In this document: positions 19,886 to 29,437 of the stretch, piece after piece
Position numbering within the stretch: the stretch's first letter is position 1
Layout of the letters: every line of letters begins with the position of its first letter
Assembly (NCBI RefSeq): GCF_002221525.1
Contig: NZ_CP011028.1
Coordinates: 1,995,001 to 2,059,000, forward strand
DNA: 64,000 nt
Reading direction: 5' to 3'
Origin: Pseudoalteromonas espejiana DSM 9414
GTDB lineage: Bacteria > Pseudomonadota > Gammaproteobacteria > Enterobacterales > Alteromonadaceae
The notes under the pieces: generated by a model
Databases searched by the model: none
Told to the model about the DNA's origin: nothing
The model's input: the letters and a program-made list of their open reading frames with translations, nothing else
Position numbers and translations under genes: made by a program

Positions 19886-21979
19886 CTAAATTGAATATTT
19901 TAAATTGAAAGAAACGTAGTCGCGATCTGAGAAAGTATTGATATCGCCACCACCCCAAAATGAGTTGTAGCTCACATCAAGTGACCATGCATTTTGGTAG
20001 TTAAAGTTCATGGTTACACCTAATGATTTACGGTCTTCAATAAATAAGAACATAGGATCAGGCGTGTTACCATTTACGTCATGAGAAAATACAAATCGCG
20101 GAGAGAAGTTAATGCCATTGTACAGATTAAAGTAGTCACCTTTAGCAATTAAGCGATAACCCCAAGATGATGCCGTTGCAAACGACTTTTCTTCTGGGCC
20201 ATTAGAAAGACCAAGTTGCAATGTTGTGTAGTCAGTTGTGCCTGGACCGGTAATTACACCGCTTCGACCAGTACCTGATACATTTAAGCGCATTTCGTCG
20301 TAATCAGGCATATCATGAATTTTAACAGCACCCACTTCACCTACTACAGCCCAACTATCAGCACCTAATGACGGGCCAAATAAATGTGTAGCTGTAAATT
20401 GAATTTGCGATGTATCACGCTCAATGTAACCTTGTGCTACTTCGCCAGCGGCTACCGAACTAATATCGTCACCAAAACTCATTTGCGAAATACCCGCAAA
20501 GTCTGGACGAATACCCGCTAGTGCTAATTGCTCAGGCATTGCAGTGTATAAAAGTTCAACATCATCTATTTGAAGTGGCTCATCTTGACGATAAGCAAAT
20601 TCACCTGCAAAGGCGGTTTCACCAATGGTGGTATTAAAGCTTAAGCCATAAAGTTTAATATCTTCTGGGTAATCGTTTTCTGCTTTAGAAAAAGCAACTA
20701 AATCGGCTACGTTGTCATCTGTAATTTCAGTTGTGGCAATCATCGCTAAATCTTGAGCGATAGCAGCTTGTGAAAAGTTAGAAACACGTCCAGAAATAAG
20801 CGGCCTGCGGCTGTGGTAATTTACATGATATAACGCAACTTCTGTATCGTTCCACTCAGGTAAAAACACACCTAAACGTAAACCATATTGGCCACCATCT
20901 TCAGGCTCTGTTTTACCGTTATCACCTTTACCTTTAAGGGCCACTTTGGTTGGATGCGCTAAATACATATTTGCAAGTAATGCTTGGCCTTCGGCGCTAG
21001 TTGGATCTACACCCTGGGCTGCAGCTACTTGAGCAAAGTTTGTATATAAATTATTTAAACTGTCAGTTAAAAACGCAACATCAATATCTGGGTTTGATGT
21101 AAACCCTAACTGTACATTTTGCTGATAGCCGTTTTCTGCTGCAAAGTCGTTAGTAGAAAAATAGGTACCCGCAGCAGGTAAGCGTGTCTCATGCCACTGA
21201 TACTGGTAAAAACCTTCTAGGGTAATATTTTCAGTAATTCCTAATGAAGCCCAAAGCATACCCACTGGGATAAACGCTTCTTTAAGCTCAGCACCCGGTG
21301 CTTTTAAGCGGTCAATATCAACTGGGTTTACGTTAATACCGTGCGAAATTAACGTACTTTCACCCCAGTTAACTACTTGTTGGCCTAAACGAATTGAAAG
21401 TGGGTTATTCCCATCGTTTAAATCAAAGTTAGCCCAAACGTAGGCATCAAGTAAACGAATGTCAGCACAGCTTTGCTCTTTAGTGTCGTCATCATCACAA
21501 GGGTCTACGCCCTGCCCTGACGTTGGGTTAACGTAAGCTCTGTCGCCATCCATTAACTCAAAATCGTAAAAGTACATAAAGCGTGTAAATAAGCCGTAGT
21601 TATCTTTGCTTATTGAAAGGTCGTGTGTGCCTTTCAATAATTTTGAAAACGAGTCACCGCTATCAAAATTAAGATTACCTGCATCGCCATTATTAGAATA
21701 AGAGCCAGGCTGCGCCCAAACATCTTGAGAAGAATAAATTGTATTTAATGCAGGATTATACCCAGACCAATCAAATGCAGGATTATTACTTTTACCAATA
21801 ATGTTGAAATCTCTATCTTCAACACGGACGCTTTGACCATAGGAAAAAGTTGAATCGAAAGTTACATCAAAACCTCCAACCTCAAAATTTGCTGCATTCG
21901 CTGCTGCAGATAAACCTAAGCTTGCGGCTGCTAAACCTATAGCTATTTTGTTTTTAACAAAAAGCGATCTTCTTATCAT
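19886..21979 (-). CDS. DUF1302 family outer-membrane protein
   Basis: This protein of 697 residues starts at MIRRSLFVKN (21979). AGGGGGGATACACA gives a strong SD there, and the reading from 22018 would only add residues before the signal peptide. The signal ends near LGLSAAANA. The mature protein has alternating beta-strands with aromatic girdles, a Cys pair in a CDDDDTKEQSC loop and a terminal Phe-containing strand (VSFNLKYSI). This fits an outer-membrane beta-barrel related to long-chain hydrocarbon or fatty-acid porins. It is the first gene of the cluster and probably the outer-membrane gate for its substrate. The substrate cannot be read from the sequence. Confidence 0.88.
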   Translation of the reverse strand: MIRRSLFVKNKIAIGLAAASLGLSAAANAANFEVGGFDVTFDSTFSYGQSVRVEDRDFNIIGKSNNPAFDWSGYNPALNTIYSSQDVWAQPGSYSNNGDAGNLNFDSGDSFSKLLKGTHDLSISKDNYGLFTRFMYFYDFELMDGDRAYVNPTSGQGVDPCDDDDTKEQSCADIRLLDAYVWANFDLNDGNNPLSIRLGQQVVNWGESTLISHGINVNPVDIDRLKAPGAELKEAFIPVGMLWASLGITENITLEGFYQYQWHETRLPAAGTYFSTNDFAAENGYQQNVQLGFTSNPDIDVAFLTDSLNNLYTNFAQVAAAQGVDPTSAEGQALLANMYLAHPTKVALKGKGDNGKTEPEDGGQYGLRLGVFLPEWNDTEVALYHVNYHSRRPLISGRVSNFSQAAIAQDLAMIATTEITDDNVADLVAFSKAENDYPEDIKLYGLSFNTTIGETAFAGEFAYRQDEPLQIDDVELLYTAMPEQLALAGIRPDFAGISQMSFGDDISSVAAGEVAQGYIERDTSQIQFTATHLFGPSLGADSWAVVGEVGAVKIHDMPDYDEMRLNVSGTGRSGVITGPGTTDYTTLQLGLSNGPEEKSFATASSWGYRLIAKGDYFNLYNGINFSPRFVFSHDVNGNTPDPMFLFIEDRKSLGVTMNFNYQNAWSLDVSYNSFWGGGDINTFSDRDYVSFNLKYSI

Positions 21980-22121
21980 TGTGTATCCCCCCTGTCGTGG
22001 GTAATTATGTGTGATCAAGTTATTGTTTTTAGTGTAATCTTAACGATAGAAGCGATTATAAAAAATTACAAATGGTCGCATTCAATCAATTATTATATTT
22101 TTTTAGCTGACGTTTACGTAT

Positions 22122-22139
22122 TGGTAAGACGTCATACCA
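22122..22139. promoter_or_regulatory. Near-perfect 18-bp palindrome upstream of the DUF1302 cluster
   Basis: TGGTAaGACGTCaTACCA is symmetric except for one base in each half. It sits about 145 bases upstream of the DUF1302 ATG and about 65 bases upstream of a TATAAT (complement of 22055-22060). Its form and position suggest a dimeric regulator site, more in activator than repressor position. The remainder of 22019-22229 is AT-rich, with no terminator seen. Confidence 0.55.
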
Positions 22140-22229
22140 GATAATTTATACACGTAAATTAACAATAGAACAAATTGAAATTAACAAAAAGATAATATTT
22201 TTATGTATCTATAACATAAAAACGACAGG

Positions 22230-22451
22230 TTAGGCGATACGTTCGAGGCGAATAAATTTATTCTCAGGGGTGAGTAATAGTCTAAAGCGCCCTCTTATTC
22301 CAATAGAAGAAATATAAGGGCGTAGGTGTGAAGCGGCAAAACGTATTGTTTTGCCGTTATCCTCAACAACTTGCAGTGAGCTATAACGGCCATGGTAATA
22401 GTCCATGCACTTGTTATAGCTCAAGTTTAAGTAAAAGTAATACTCTGTCAT
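22230..22451 (-). CDS. DUF2835 family protein
   Basis: This protein of 73 residues matches the small DUF2835 family: YYFYLNLSYNKCMDYYHG at the start, IRFAASHLRPYISSIGIRGRF in the middle, and a conserved end NKFIRLERI. Its function is unknown, and no membrane segment or signal is present. Its ATG directly follows the pepN stop (TAAATG), so it is probably translated from the pepN message. Confidence 0.85.
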   Translation of the reverse strand: MTEYYFYLNLSYNKCMDYYHGRYSSLQVVEDNGKTIRFAASHLRPYISSIGIRGRFRLLLTPENKFIRLERIA

Positions 22452-25046
22452 TTAGTTGAGCGCTTTTTCTACCTTTTCGTATAAATCTGCACTTAATCCA
22501 TCAAGATTAGCCAAACGTTGTAGCTGGGCTTTCATTGCCTTTGCACGCGTTTCATCAAAGCGTTTCCATGACATAAATGGCGTTAGCATTCTTGATGCAT
22601 TTTGTGGATTAATCGCATTTAATTTAATGAGTAAGTCACCTAATAACTCATAGCCTTTTCCATCTTCTCGATGAAATTGCGATGTATTAAAATGACTAAA
22701 GCTACCAACTAATGCACGAACGCGATTAGGGTTTGAAAAGTCAAAGCTTGGGTGCTCATATAACGCTTTTATATTATCTATTGCATCAGCATCGGCGTGC
22801 ATCGCTTGAAGTGCAAACCACTTATCCATTACCAATACATCATGACGCCACTGGCTATCAAAGTGATTTAAAAGCGAGCCACTTAACGGATGAGATGCTT
22901 TAACTACTGCACTTAGCGCAGCTAAAACATTGGTCATATTTGAAGAGTCAGCCGCGTTACTAATTATACTGCTTACTTCGTCGTTTTGTGTTTTAGCAAG
23001 GTAATGCAAACACATACCTTTGAGTGCACGTATAGCAACGGCATTTGCATTTATACTACCGTCATCTACTAAGCTGTTGTAACAGCTTAAAAACTCAGAT
23101 GCTAACTGGGTTGCAATTTGCTGCTCAAAACGCGTTGTTATAGTAATAATTTCATCAACCTGAATTATCTCAAACTCAGCGGCAAACGTATCAAAGCTAG
23201 GAAGCTTAATCAGCTCTGCTATGAGTGCTAAATCCCCTGATTGCGCCTCAACTAAAACGCGTAGGGCTGTTATTACATTGTCACTTAGCTTTGCTTGCTC
23301 AGGCGCATCCATTGCCTCTTTTACAGCTTTAATAAATAACTGCTGCTGTGCATCCCACCGTGAAAAATCACTACGTGCAAAACGCATTATATGTAATAAA
23401 TCGTGCTCTGAGTTCTGCTGGTTTAAAATACACGGCGCTGAAAAATCTTCTAGTAAAACAGCAACTGGACGAGACTCGATAGAGTCAAACGTAAATGTTT
23501 GCGTTTGCTCTGTCACATTAAGTACATGATCTTGTTGCTCTCCTTGATATGTAAGCGCAGTACTTTCGCCTTTTTCATTTAATAACTCAATGGCAAAAGG
23601 AATATGTAAATTACTATTATCTGGCTGATTTAACGGTGCTGACTGCTCAACAGTTAACGTAAATAGCTGCTTTTCTTGGTCGTAATGTTGAATGGCTTTT
23701 AAACGCGGCGTACCCGATTGGTTATACCAACGTTTGAACTGGCTTAAATCAATTGCAGATGCGTCGCTCATTGCCGCAACAAAATCATCGCAGGTAACCG
23801 CTTGGCCATCATGGCGCTCAAAATAAAGCTGCATTCCCTTTTGAAAGTTAACTTCACCTAGTAATGTATGCATCATACGAATAACTTCAGCGCCTTTATC
23901 GTAAACAGTCACGGTGTAAAAGTTATTCATTTCAATTACTTTTTCAGGGCGAATTGGGTGAGCCATTGGACCTGCATCTTCACTAAATTGATGTGTGCGC
24001 ATAACTTTAACCGCATCAATTCTGTTGAGCGCGCGAGAGCCTAAATCACTGCTAAACTCTTGGTCTCTAAATACCGTTAACCCTTCTTTTAACGATAACT
24101 GAAACCAATCTCTGCACGTTACTCGGTTACCAGTCCAGTTATGAAAATACTCATGCCCTACAATAGATTCAATAGTGTGATAGTCTTTATCTGTCGCGGT
24201 TTCTTGATTCGCCAATACGCATTTACTGTTAAATACATTTAAACCTTTATTTTCCATTGCGCCCATATTGAAAAAATCAACGGCCACTATCATATAAATG
24301 TCTAAATCGTATTCAAGGTCAAACCGTTCTTCGTCCCACTGCATTGCTTTTTTTAGAGAGTTTATTGCATGCGGAGTTTTAGATAAATTGCCTTTATCTA
24401 CAAATAGAGCTAGCTCTATTTCTCGGCCACTTTTAGTCGTGTACGTATCTTTTAGTACATCAAAGTCACCCGCCACTAAAGCGAATAAGTAACTTGGCTT
24501 TTTAAAAGGGTCTTGCCATTTAGCAAAATGACGACCATCTTGTGTTTCACCACTGTCTATTTCATTACCATTAGAGAGTAACTGCTTGAAGCTTTTATCA
24601 GCAATGATGGTTACGTCATAGGTGCTTAATACATCAGGACGGTCCATAAAGTAAGTGATTTTTCTAAAGCCCTGAGCCTCACACTGCGTGCAATAAGCAC
24701 CACCCGATAAATAAAGCCCCTCTAGAGAGGTATTCGTTTGTGGTGAAATTTTAGTCACCATTTTAAGTTGGCATGCATGCGGTAAGTCATTAATAATTAA
24801 ATGCTCACCTTCAACTTTGTAATTACTGTAAGGTGTGTTATCAACTTCAAGCTCAATTAATTGCAAATCTATACCATCTAGCACTAACGCAGAATTTTCG
24901 TGAGTTGTTCGCTTAAGCGTTAAAAGTGCAGTAACTTTGGTGTTTAATGGCTGTAAATCAAAAGTCAGCTCGGTGTGCTCAATAGAAAAATTTGGCGCTG
25001 TGTAGTCTTTTAAATACTGCGCTTGAGGTTGTTCTGAAACGGTCAT
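22452..25046 (-). CDS. pepN: Aminopeptidase N
   Basis: This M1-family zinc aminopeptidase has 864 residues (E. coli: 870). It has the exopeptidase motif GAMEN (in NMGAMENKGLNVFN, near residue 260) and the zinc site HEYFHNWTGNRVT with the downstream Glu in LKEGLTVFRDQEFSS. The N-terminal beta-saddle and C-terminal alpha-helical bowl are both full length. It is a cytoplasmic enzyme that removes N-terminal residues from peptides in the final stage of protein turnover. The SD is TGGAGTAACT before ATG. It is followed directly by DUF2835. Confidence 0.97.
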   Translation of the reverse strand: MTVSEQPQAQYLKDYTAPNFSIEHTELTFDLQPLNTKVTALLTLKRTTHENSALVLDGIDLQLIELEVDNTPYSNYKVEGEHLIINDLPHACQLKMVTKISPQTNTSLEGLYLSGGAYCTQCEAQGFRKITYFMDRPDVLSTYDVTIIADKSFKQLLSNGNEIDSGETQDGRHFAKWQDPFKKPSYLFALVAGDFDVLKDTYTTKSGREIELALFVDKGNLSKTPHAINSLKKAMQWDEERFDLEYDLDIYMIVAVDFFNMGAMENKGLNVFNSKCVLANQETATDKDYHTIESIVGHEYFHNWTGNRVTCRDWFQLSLKEGLTVFRDQEFSSDLGSRALNRIDAVKVMRTHQFSEDAGPMAHPIRPEKVIEMNNFYTVTVYDKGAEVIRMMHTLLGEVNFQKGMQLYFERHDGQAVTCDDFVAAMSDASAIDLSQFKRWYNQSGTPRLKAIQHYDQEKQLFTLTVEQSAPLNQPDNSNLHIPFAIELLNEKGESTALTYQGEQQDHVLNVTEQTQTFTFDSIESRPVAVLLEDFSAPCILNQQNSEHDLLHIMRFARSDFSRWDAQQQLFIKAVKEAMDAPEQAKLSDNVITALRVLVEAQSGDLALIAELIKLPSFDTFAAEFEIIQVDEIITITTRFEQQIATQLASEFLSCYNSLVDDGSINANAVAIRALKGMCLHYLAKTQNDEVSSIISNAADSSNMTNVLAALSAVVKASHPLSGSLLNHFDSQWRHDVLVMDKWFALQAMHADADAIDNIKALYEHPSFDFSNPNRVRALVGSFSHFNTSQFHREDGKGYELLGDLLIKLNAINPQNASRMLTPFMSWKRFDETRAKAMKAQLQRLANLDGLSADLYEKVEKALN

Positions 25047-25061
25047 AGTTACTCCAGCTAA

Positions 25062-25081
25062 AGCTCCTTAAATAAGGAGCT
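25062..25081. repeat. Perfect inverted repeat between nhaC and pepN
   Basis: AGCTCCTTA (25062-25070) and TAAGGAGCT (25073-25081) are exact complements. It ends 9 bases past the nhaC stop (25090) and begins 15 bases before the pepN ATG (25046). The right arm contains an SD-like AGGAG on the minus strand. There is no T-run, so it is more likely a leader or 3'-end structure than a strong terminator. Confidence 0.5.
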
Positions 25082-25089
25082 ATTTAGAT

Positions 25090-26571
25090 TTAAGCAGGTT
25101 GCTTTGGTTCAATGCGTAAAATTTTAATGCCTACGTACGCATATATAATAGCTAAGAAAGGATTAATTAAATTAAAGAAAGCGTATAACGCATAATCAAA
25201 TGGGTTAATTAATAAAACACTTTGCATGTATGCACCACATGTATTCCATGGAATAAGTGGACTCGTTATCGTACCGCCATCTTCAAGTGTACGTGATAAA
25301 TTTACAGGTTTTAAACCGCGCTTTTTGTATTCTTCTTTAAACATGCGCCCAGGTACTACAATGGCTATGTATTGATCCGCTGCAATTAAGTTTGTACCAA
25401 CACAGGTAGCAATGGTTGATGCAATAAGTGAACCTGTGCTTTTAGCGATTTTTAAAATACTTTTAACAAAAATATCTAATAAGCCGGTTTTTTCCATGAT
25501 GGCACCAAACATAAGTGCCGTCATTATAAGCCAAGTTGTAGTTAGCATACCTGCCATACCACCACCGCTTAATAATGAGTCCATTTTTTCATCGCCAGTG
25601 ACAATATTGAAACCATCAAAAAACGTAGTCCAGATTATTTTAAAGTAACCAACTAGTTCACCTTGCGAAAGGTCTAACTGTGTTGCAATTAAATCTGACT
25701 GAAAAAGCATTGCCCACACAGCACCTATTACCGCACCAATCGAAATAGCAGGAAACGCTGGCATTTTTTTAATTGCAAGAACCAATAGCACAATTAAAGG
25801 TATGAGCATTTCAAAACCGATATTAAAGTTTTGCTCTAAAATCGCAGTAATTTCTTCAATTCGGCCTGCTTCATTTGAAGCCGTTGCATTAAAGCCCATA
25901 AATATAAAAATGACTAGCGCAATTACAAAGCTTGGCACAGTTGTCCAAAGCATATGATGAATATGTTCAAATAAGTCAGCGCCCACAACAGCTGGAGCTA
26001 AATTGGTGGTTTCTGATAATGGGCTTAATTTATCACCAAAATAAGCACCAGAAATAACAGCGCCCGCTGTAACGGTAGGATCTAGTCCTAAACCTGTTGC
26101 TACGCCTAATAGCGCCACACCTATTGTGGCTGCAGTAGTCCAAGAACTACCAATACTCATAGCTACAATGCCACAAATTAAGCAGCTCGCGGCATAAAAC
26201 CAGCTTGGGTTAATCACTTGTAAGCCATAGTATATTAATGTCGGAACGGTGCCCGATAGCAGCCAAGTACCAATTAAGGCACCTACCATTAATAATATCA
26301 AAATAGCCCCTAACGACAGGGTGATGCCTTCAATCATGGCATCTTCAAGTTTTTTCCAGGTATAACCATTTTTAAGGCCAATTAAAGCCGCTGCAAAAGT
26401 AGCAAACAGTAACGCAATTTGGTTGGGGCCTGATGATGAATTATCACCAAATAAGTAAACTGCAGCACCAAGTAGGCATATCAAAACAGTTATTGGAACT
26501 AGCGCATCGAGGAACGAGGCGGGTTTAATTGGTTTTTCTAAAGGCTTCAAAATAGTGACTCCTACACACAT
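25090..26571 (-). CDS. nhaC: Na+/H+ antiporter, NhaC family
   Basis: This protein of 493 residues has about 11-12 hydrophobic helices. NhaC blocks include SIGSSWTTAATIGVALLGV, GAVISGAYFGDKLSPLSETTNLA and LIPWNTCGAYMQSVL. It exchanges cytoplasmic sodium for external protons across the inner membrane, which fits a marine host. An alternative is a malate/lactate:Na+ antiporter of the same family, which motifs alone cannot exclude. It stands alone upstream of pepN. The start is ATG 26571; downstream in-frame starts are possible. Confidence 0.9.
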   Translation of the reverse strand: MCVGVTILKPLEKPIKPASFLDALVPITVLICLLGAAVYLFGDNSSSGPNQIALLFATFAAALIGLKNGYTWKKLEDAMIEGITLSLGAILILLMVGALIGTWLLSGTVPTLIYYGLQVINPSWFYAASCLICGIVAMSIGSSWTTAATIGVALLGVATGLGLDPTVTAGAVISGAYFGDKLSPLSETTNLAPAVVGADLFEHIHHMLWTTVPSFVIALVIFIFMGFNATASNEAGRIEEITAILEQNFNIGFEMLIPLIVLLVLAIKKMPAFPAISIGAVIGAVWAMLFQSDLIATQLDLSQGELVGYFKIIWTTFFDGFNIVTGDEKMDSLLSGGGMAGMLTTTWLIMTALMFGAIMEKTGLLDIFVKSILKIAKSTGSLIASTIATCVGTNLIAADQYIAIVVPGRMFKEEYKKRGLKPVNLSRTLEDGGTITSPLIPWNTCGAYMQSVLLINPFDYALYAFFNLINPFLAIIYAYVGIKILRIEPKQPA

Positions 26572-26687
26572 ATAGGAATGTGTGTTTATTTATTATTTTT
26601 AGCATATCAGTGCATTTTTTAAGCCACAGTAATGTAACTCAATTTTAGTAATTGGCGATTATAGCAATTCAGTAAAATTTAGGTAGC

Positions 26688-26712
26688 AAAAAAGGCGCAT
26701 TAAGCGCCTTTT
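26688..26712 (-). terminator. Intrinsic terminator after prc
   Basis: AAAAGGCGC (26690-26698) and GCGCCTTTT (26704-26712) form a 9-bp stem with a 5-base loop. A T-run follows on the minus strand. It lies 21 bases past the prc stop. Confidence 0.85.
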
Positions 26713-26732
26713 AAAAGTAGTAAAACACGGTT

Positions 26733-28757
26733 TTACTTTTTAGCTATACGGCCAAAGTTAATGTAATCCTGCGTGATTAAAGCGGCCTCTTCTAAGAAAG
26801 GGTCTAGCTCTTCAATTACTTCAGGCACATCGTCTAGGTTTTCAACGGGGTCTTTACCTAAACGCTTTAAACGCTCGTTTGTACGAGCTAAGGCGCGTGC
26901 TTCGTTTTCATCTTTTTCTTTAATGCGGTTAGCTTCGACTAAAGAAATAGTTTTACGATCTTTTTCTTCATTGTAACGAGCAATGTCATCAAATACATAG
27001 CCAAACTCTGGCTCTGATTTAATTCGCTCATTATGCTGCTTTTCTAAGTAAGTAATAACAGGGGTTAAATTTCCTTGTTTATTGTACTTAGCGCGCACAA
27101 TGCTATCCCAAGGTAATGCATTATCTTGCTTACTTTCACCCCACTCAGCCGGATCGATAGCTGATGGAAAAGAGATATCTGGAATAACGCCTTTATGTTG
27201 CGTACTACCGCCATTTATACGGTAAAACTTAGCTATGGTGTATTGCACGCTGCCAAGCTCGTTATCGTATAAATCATACGCACGGCCTAAACCTTTGTGC
27301 TGCTGTACAGTCCCTTTACCAAAGGTTTGTTCACCAATTATCACTGCGCGACCATAATCTTGCATCGCAGCGGCAAATATTTCAGACGCTGATGCGCTGT
27401 AGCGATCAACTAATACAGTAAGCGGACCATCGTAATAGGTAATGCCGTCACGGTCTTTTTGTTCTTCAATTCGGTTATTTAAAGTATGAATTTGAACAAC
27501 GGGGCCTTGGTCAAAAAAGAGGCCTGATAACTGAGTAGCTTCATATAATGAGCCACCGCCGTTTTGACGAAGGTCAATAATAATGCCATCAACGTTTTCT
27601 TCTTTTAGCTTAGCTAACTCAACTTTTACATCTTTAGATAAATTATTGTAAAAACCAGGTATTTCAATAACACCTACTTTAGAGGTTAAGTTTGAGTAAC
27701 TTGCTTCAAATACTTCTGATTTAGCGGCTCTATCTTCTAAGCGGATTTTATCACGCGTAATTTCTACCACTTTTGGCGTACCGTGGGCATCAGCACCTTT
27801 CAAATATTGTAAACGTACTTTGGTGCCCTTTGGCCCTTTAATTAAATCTACAACATCGTCTAAGCGCCAACCAATAACATCTACAAACTCTTTGTTATCT
27901 TGTGCTACACCAATTATTTTATCGTCAGCTTTTAATTGTTCTGTTTTATCTGCTGGGCCACCAGGGACTAAACTGCGAATAACAGTATAATCTTCATCTG
28001 GGCTTAAAACGGCACCAATGCCTTCAAGCTCTAGGTCCATATCCATTTTAAATTGCTCAGCGCGACGTGGCGATAAGTACGAGGTATGTGCCTCTATGCT
28101 ACGTGCTAAAGAATTCATCACAATTTGAAATGCATCTTCAGAATTTGTTTGAACTAAACGTTTTTGCGCATTTTTGTAACGTTTGGTAAGAACCTCTTTG
28201 ATCCCTTCCCAGTCTTTACCTGTCATTTTTAAACGAAGCGCATCGTATTTAACGCGCTCACGCCAAATCTCGTCTAACTCAGCTTGCGATACTGGCCATG
28301 CAGAGTCTTCACGGTCAAAAAAATACTCATCGTCTTTATCAAATGTCATTTCTTTATCAAGCAACGATAAAGAATATTCATAACGTTCAAAACGGCGCTT
28401 TAAACTTAGATTAAAAATATCAAAGGTAAAGCCAAGTTTTCCGGTAGTGATACCGTTATCAAAATCATCGCGGTATTTTTCAAACGACGCAATATCGCTT
28501 GCTAAAAATACGCTTTTATTAAAATCAAGGGATTCGATATAACGATCGTACACTTTACTCGAAAGCTCATCGTTAAATCGAACCGGTGTATAGTGTGAAC
28601 GAGCAAATAAGTTAGCCACTCGTTTGCTGGCAGTGCCATGTTGACTTTCTTGCTTAAGCACAGGTAAGTCTTCAAGTTTGGCAGCTTCTACTGAAGCAAG
28701 TAAAGAACCTGAAAACAGGGCAGCAACTAACGGAATGAGCGTAAACTTTTTACTCAT
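26733..28757 (-). CDS. prc: Carboxy-terminal processing protease (tail-specific protease)
   Basis: This periplasmic protease has 674 residues. The start is ATG 28757, six bases after AAGGAG; a TTG two codons upstream lies too close to the SD. A signal peptide is followed by a PDZ domain (EGIGAVLSPDEDYTVIRSLVPGGPA, about residues 245-320). The S41 peptidase core has RYSASASEIFAAAMQDYGRA (catalytic Ser) and GEQTFGKGTVQQH (catalytic Lys). A C-terminal DUF3340-type helical region rich in Glu, Lys and Arg follows. It degrades or trims envelope proteins through their C-termini, including cell-wall hydrolases and lipoproteins in E. coli. The proQ-prc gene order matches E. coli. Confidence 0.97.
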   Translation of the reverse strand: MSKKFTLIPLVAALFSGSLLASVEAAKLEDLPVLKQESQHGTASKRVANLFARSHYTPVRFNDELSSKVYDRYIESLDFNKSVFLASDIASFEKYRDDFDNGITTGKLGFTFDIFNLSLKRRFERYEYSLSLLDKEMTFDKDDEYFFDREDSAWPVSQAELDEIWRERVKYDALRLKMTGKDWEGIKEVLTKRYKNAQKRLVQTNSEDAFQIVMNSLARSIEAHTSYLSPRRAEQFKMDMDLELEGIGAVLSPDEDYTVIRSLVPGGPADKTEQLKADDKIIGVAQDNKEFVDVIGWRLDDVVDLIKGPKGTKVRLQYLKGADAHGTPKVVEITRDKIRLEDRAAKSEVFEASYSNLTSKVGVIEIPGFYNNLSKDVKVELAKLKEENVDGIIIDLRQNGGGSLYEATQLSGLFFDQGPVVQIHTLNNRIEEQKDRDGITYYDGPLTVLVDRYSASASEIFAAAMQDYGRAVIIGEQTFGKGTVQQHKGLGRAYDLYDNELGSVQYTIAKFYRINGGSTQHKGVIPDISFPSAIDPAEWGESKQDNALPWDSIVRAKYNKQGNLTPVITYLEKQHNERIKSEPEFGYVFDDIARYNEEKDRKTISLVEANRIKEKDENEARALARTNERLKRLGKDPVENLDDVPEVIEELDPFLEEAALITQDYINFGRIAKK

Positions 28758-28783
28758 ACACAACTCCTTAATTTATTTACAGC

Positions 28784-29422
28784 TTAAATAATGTATAAGC
28801 TGTCAGCTTTGGTTTTAACTTGCATACCAGTTACTAATTCAACATGAACTTCGTCCTTGTTTACTTCAGTAATTACTGCATTTACAAGTGCTTGGCCAAG
28901 TTTAACCTTAACCTTGTTATTAACCTTGACCTCACTTGCAGGTAAAGGTTCAACTTTTCCTGAACGTTTAGCTGGCGCTGCTTTAGCTGGTTTATTAGCT
29001 TGTGCATTGTTTTTGCTAGCGTGAGCTGGTTTTTTCTTGAAAGATTTAGAATCTGAATCTTGGCGAGGACGCTGCTGCTTTTTACGCTTTGCCATTTTCG
29101 CGCGGCTTTCTTCTAGGGCTTTTTGAGCGTGATCAATATGCTCTTGCTCTACTTTTTCACCCTGATTACCATCAAGGTCAATACGAAACTCTGACTTAGT
29201 CACAGCTTCTAAATAGCGCCAGTTCGACGTGTATTTTCTAAGCGCTTGACGTACTTGTGTCTTACTTACTTTTTCAGACCCTTCAATACGTTCAGCGATA
29301 TCTTTAAAAATACCGACTTTAAGCGGTTTAATACCGTCTTTTTGTTTAAAACATTGTGGGAATTCTTGATATAAAAATTCCAACACTTCATTAATATCTT
29401 TTAGCTTGTTTGTGGTTTCCAT
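28784..29422 (-). CDS. proQ: RNA chaperone ProQ
   Basis: This protein of 212 residues has the ProQ layout. A FinO-like RNA-binding domain (residues about 8-120, with LYQEFPQCF, KPLKVGIFKDI and VRQALRKYTSNWRYL) is followed by a basic, Lys/Ala-rich linker. The C-terminal domain is SH3/KOW-like (KVKLGQALVNAVITEVNKDEV). ProQ binds structured sRNAs and 3' ends of mRNAs. It is directly upstream of prc with a 26-base gap, as in E. coli. ATG is preceded by TAGGTTCTAAA, a weak SD. Confidence 0.95.
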   Translation of the reverse strand: METTNKLKDINEVLEFLYQEFPQCFKQKDGIKPLKVGIFKDIAERIEGSEKVSKTQVRQALRKYTSNWRYLEAVTKSEFRIDLDGNQGEKVEQEHIDHAQKALEESRAKMAKRKKQQRPRQDSDSKSFKKKPAHASKNNAQANKPAKAAPAKRSGKVEPLPASEVKVNNKVKVKLGQALVNAVITEVNKDEVHVELVTGMQVKTKADSLYII

Positions 29423-29437
29423 TTTAGAACCTATTTT

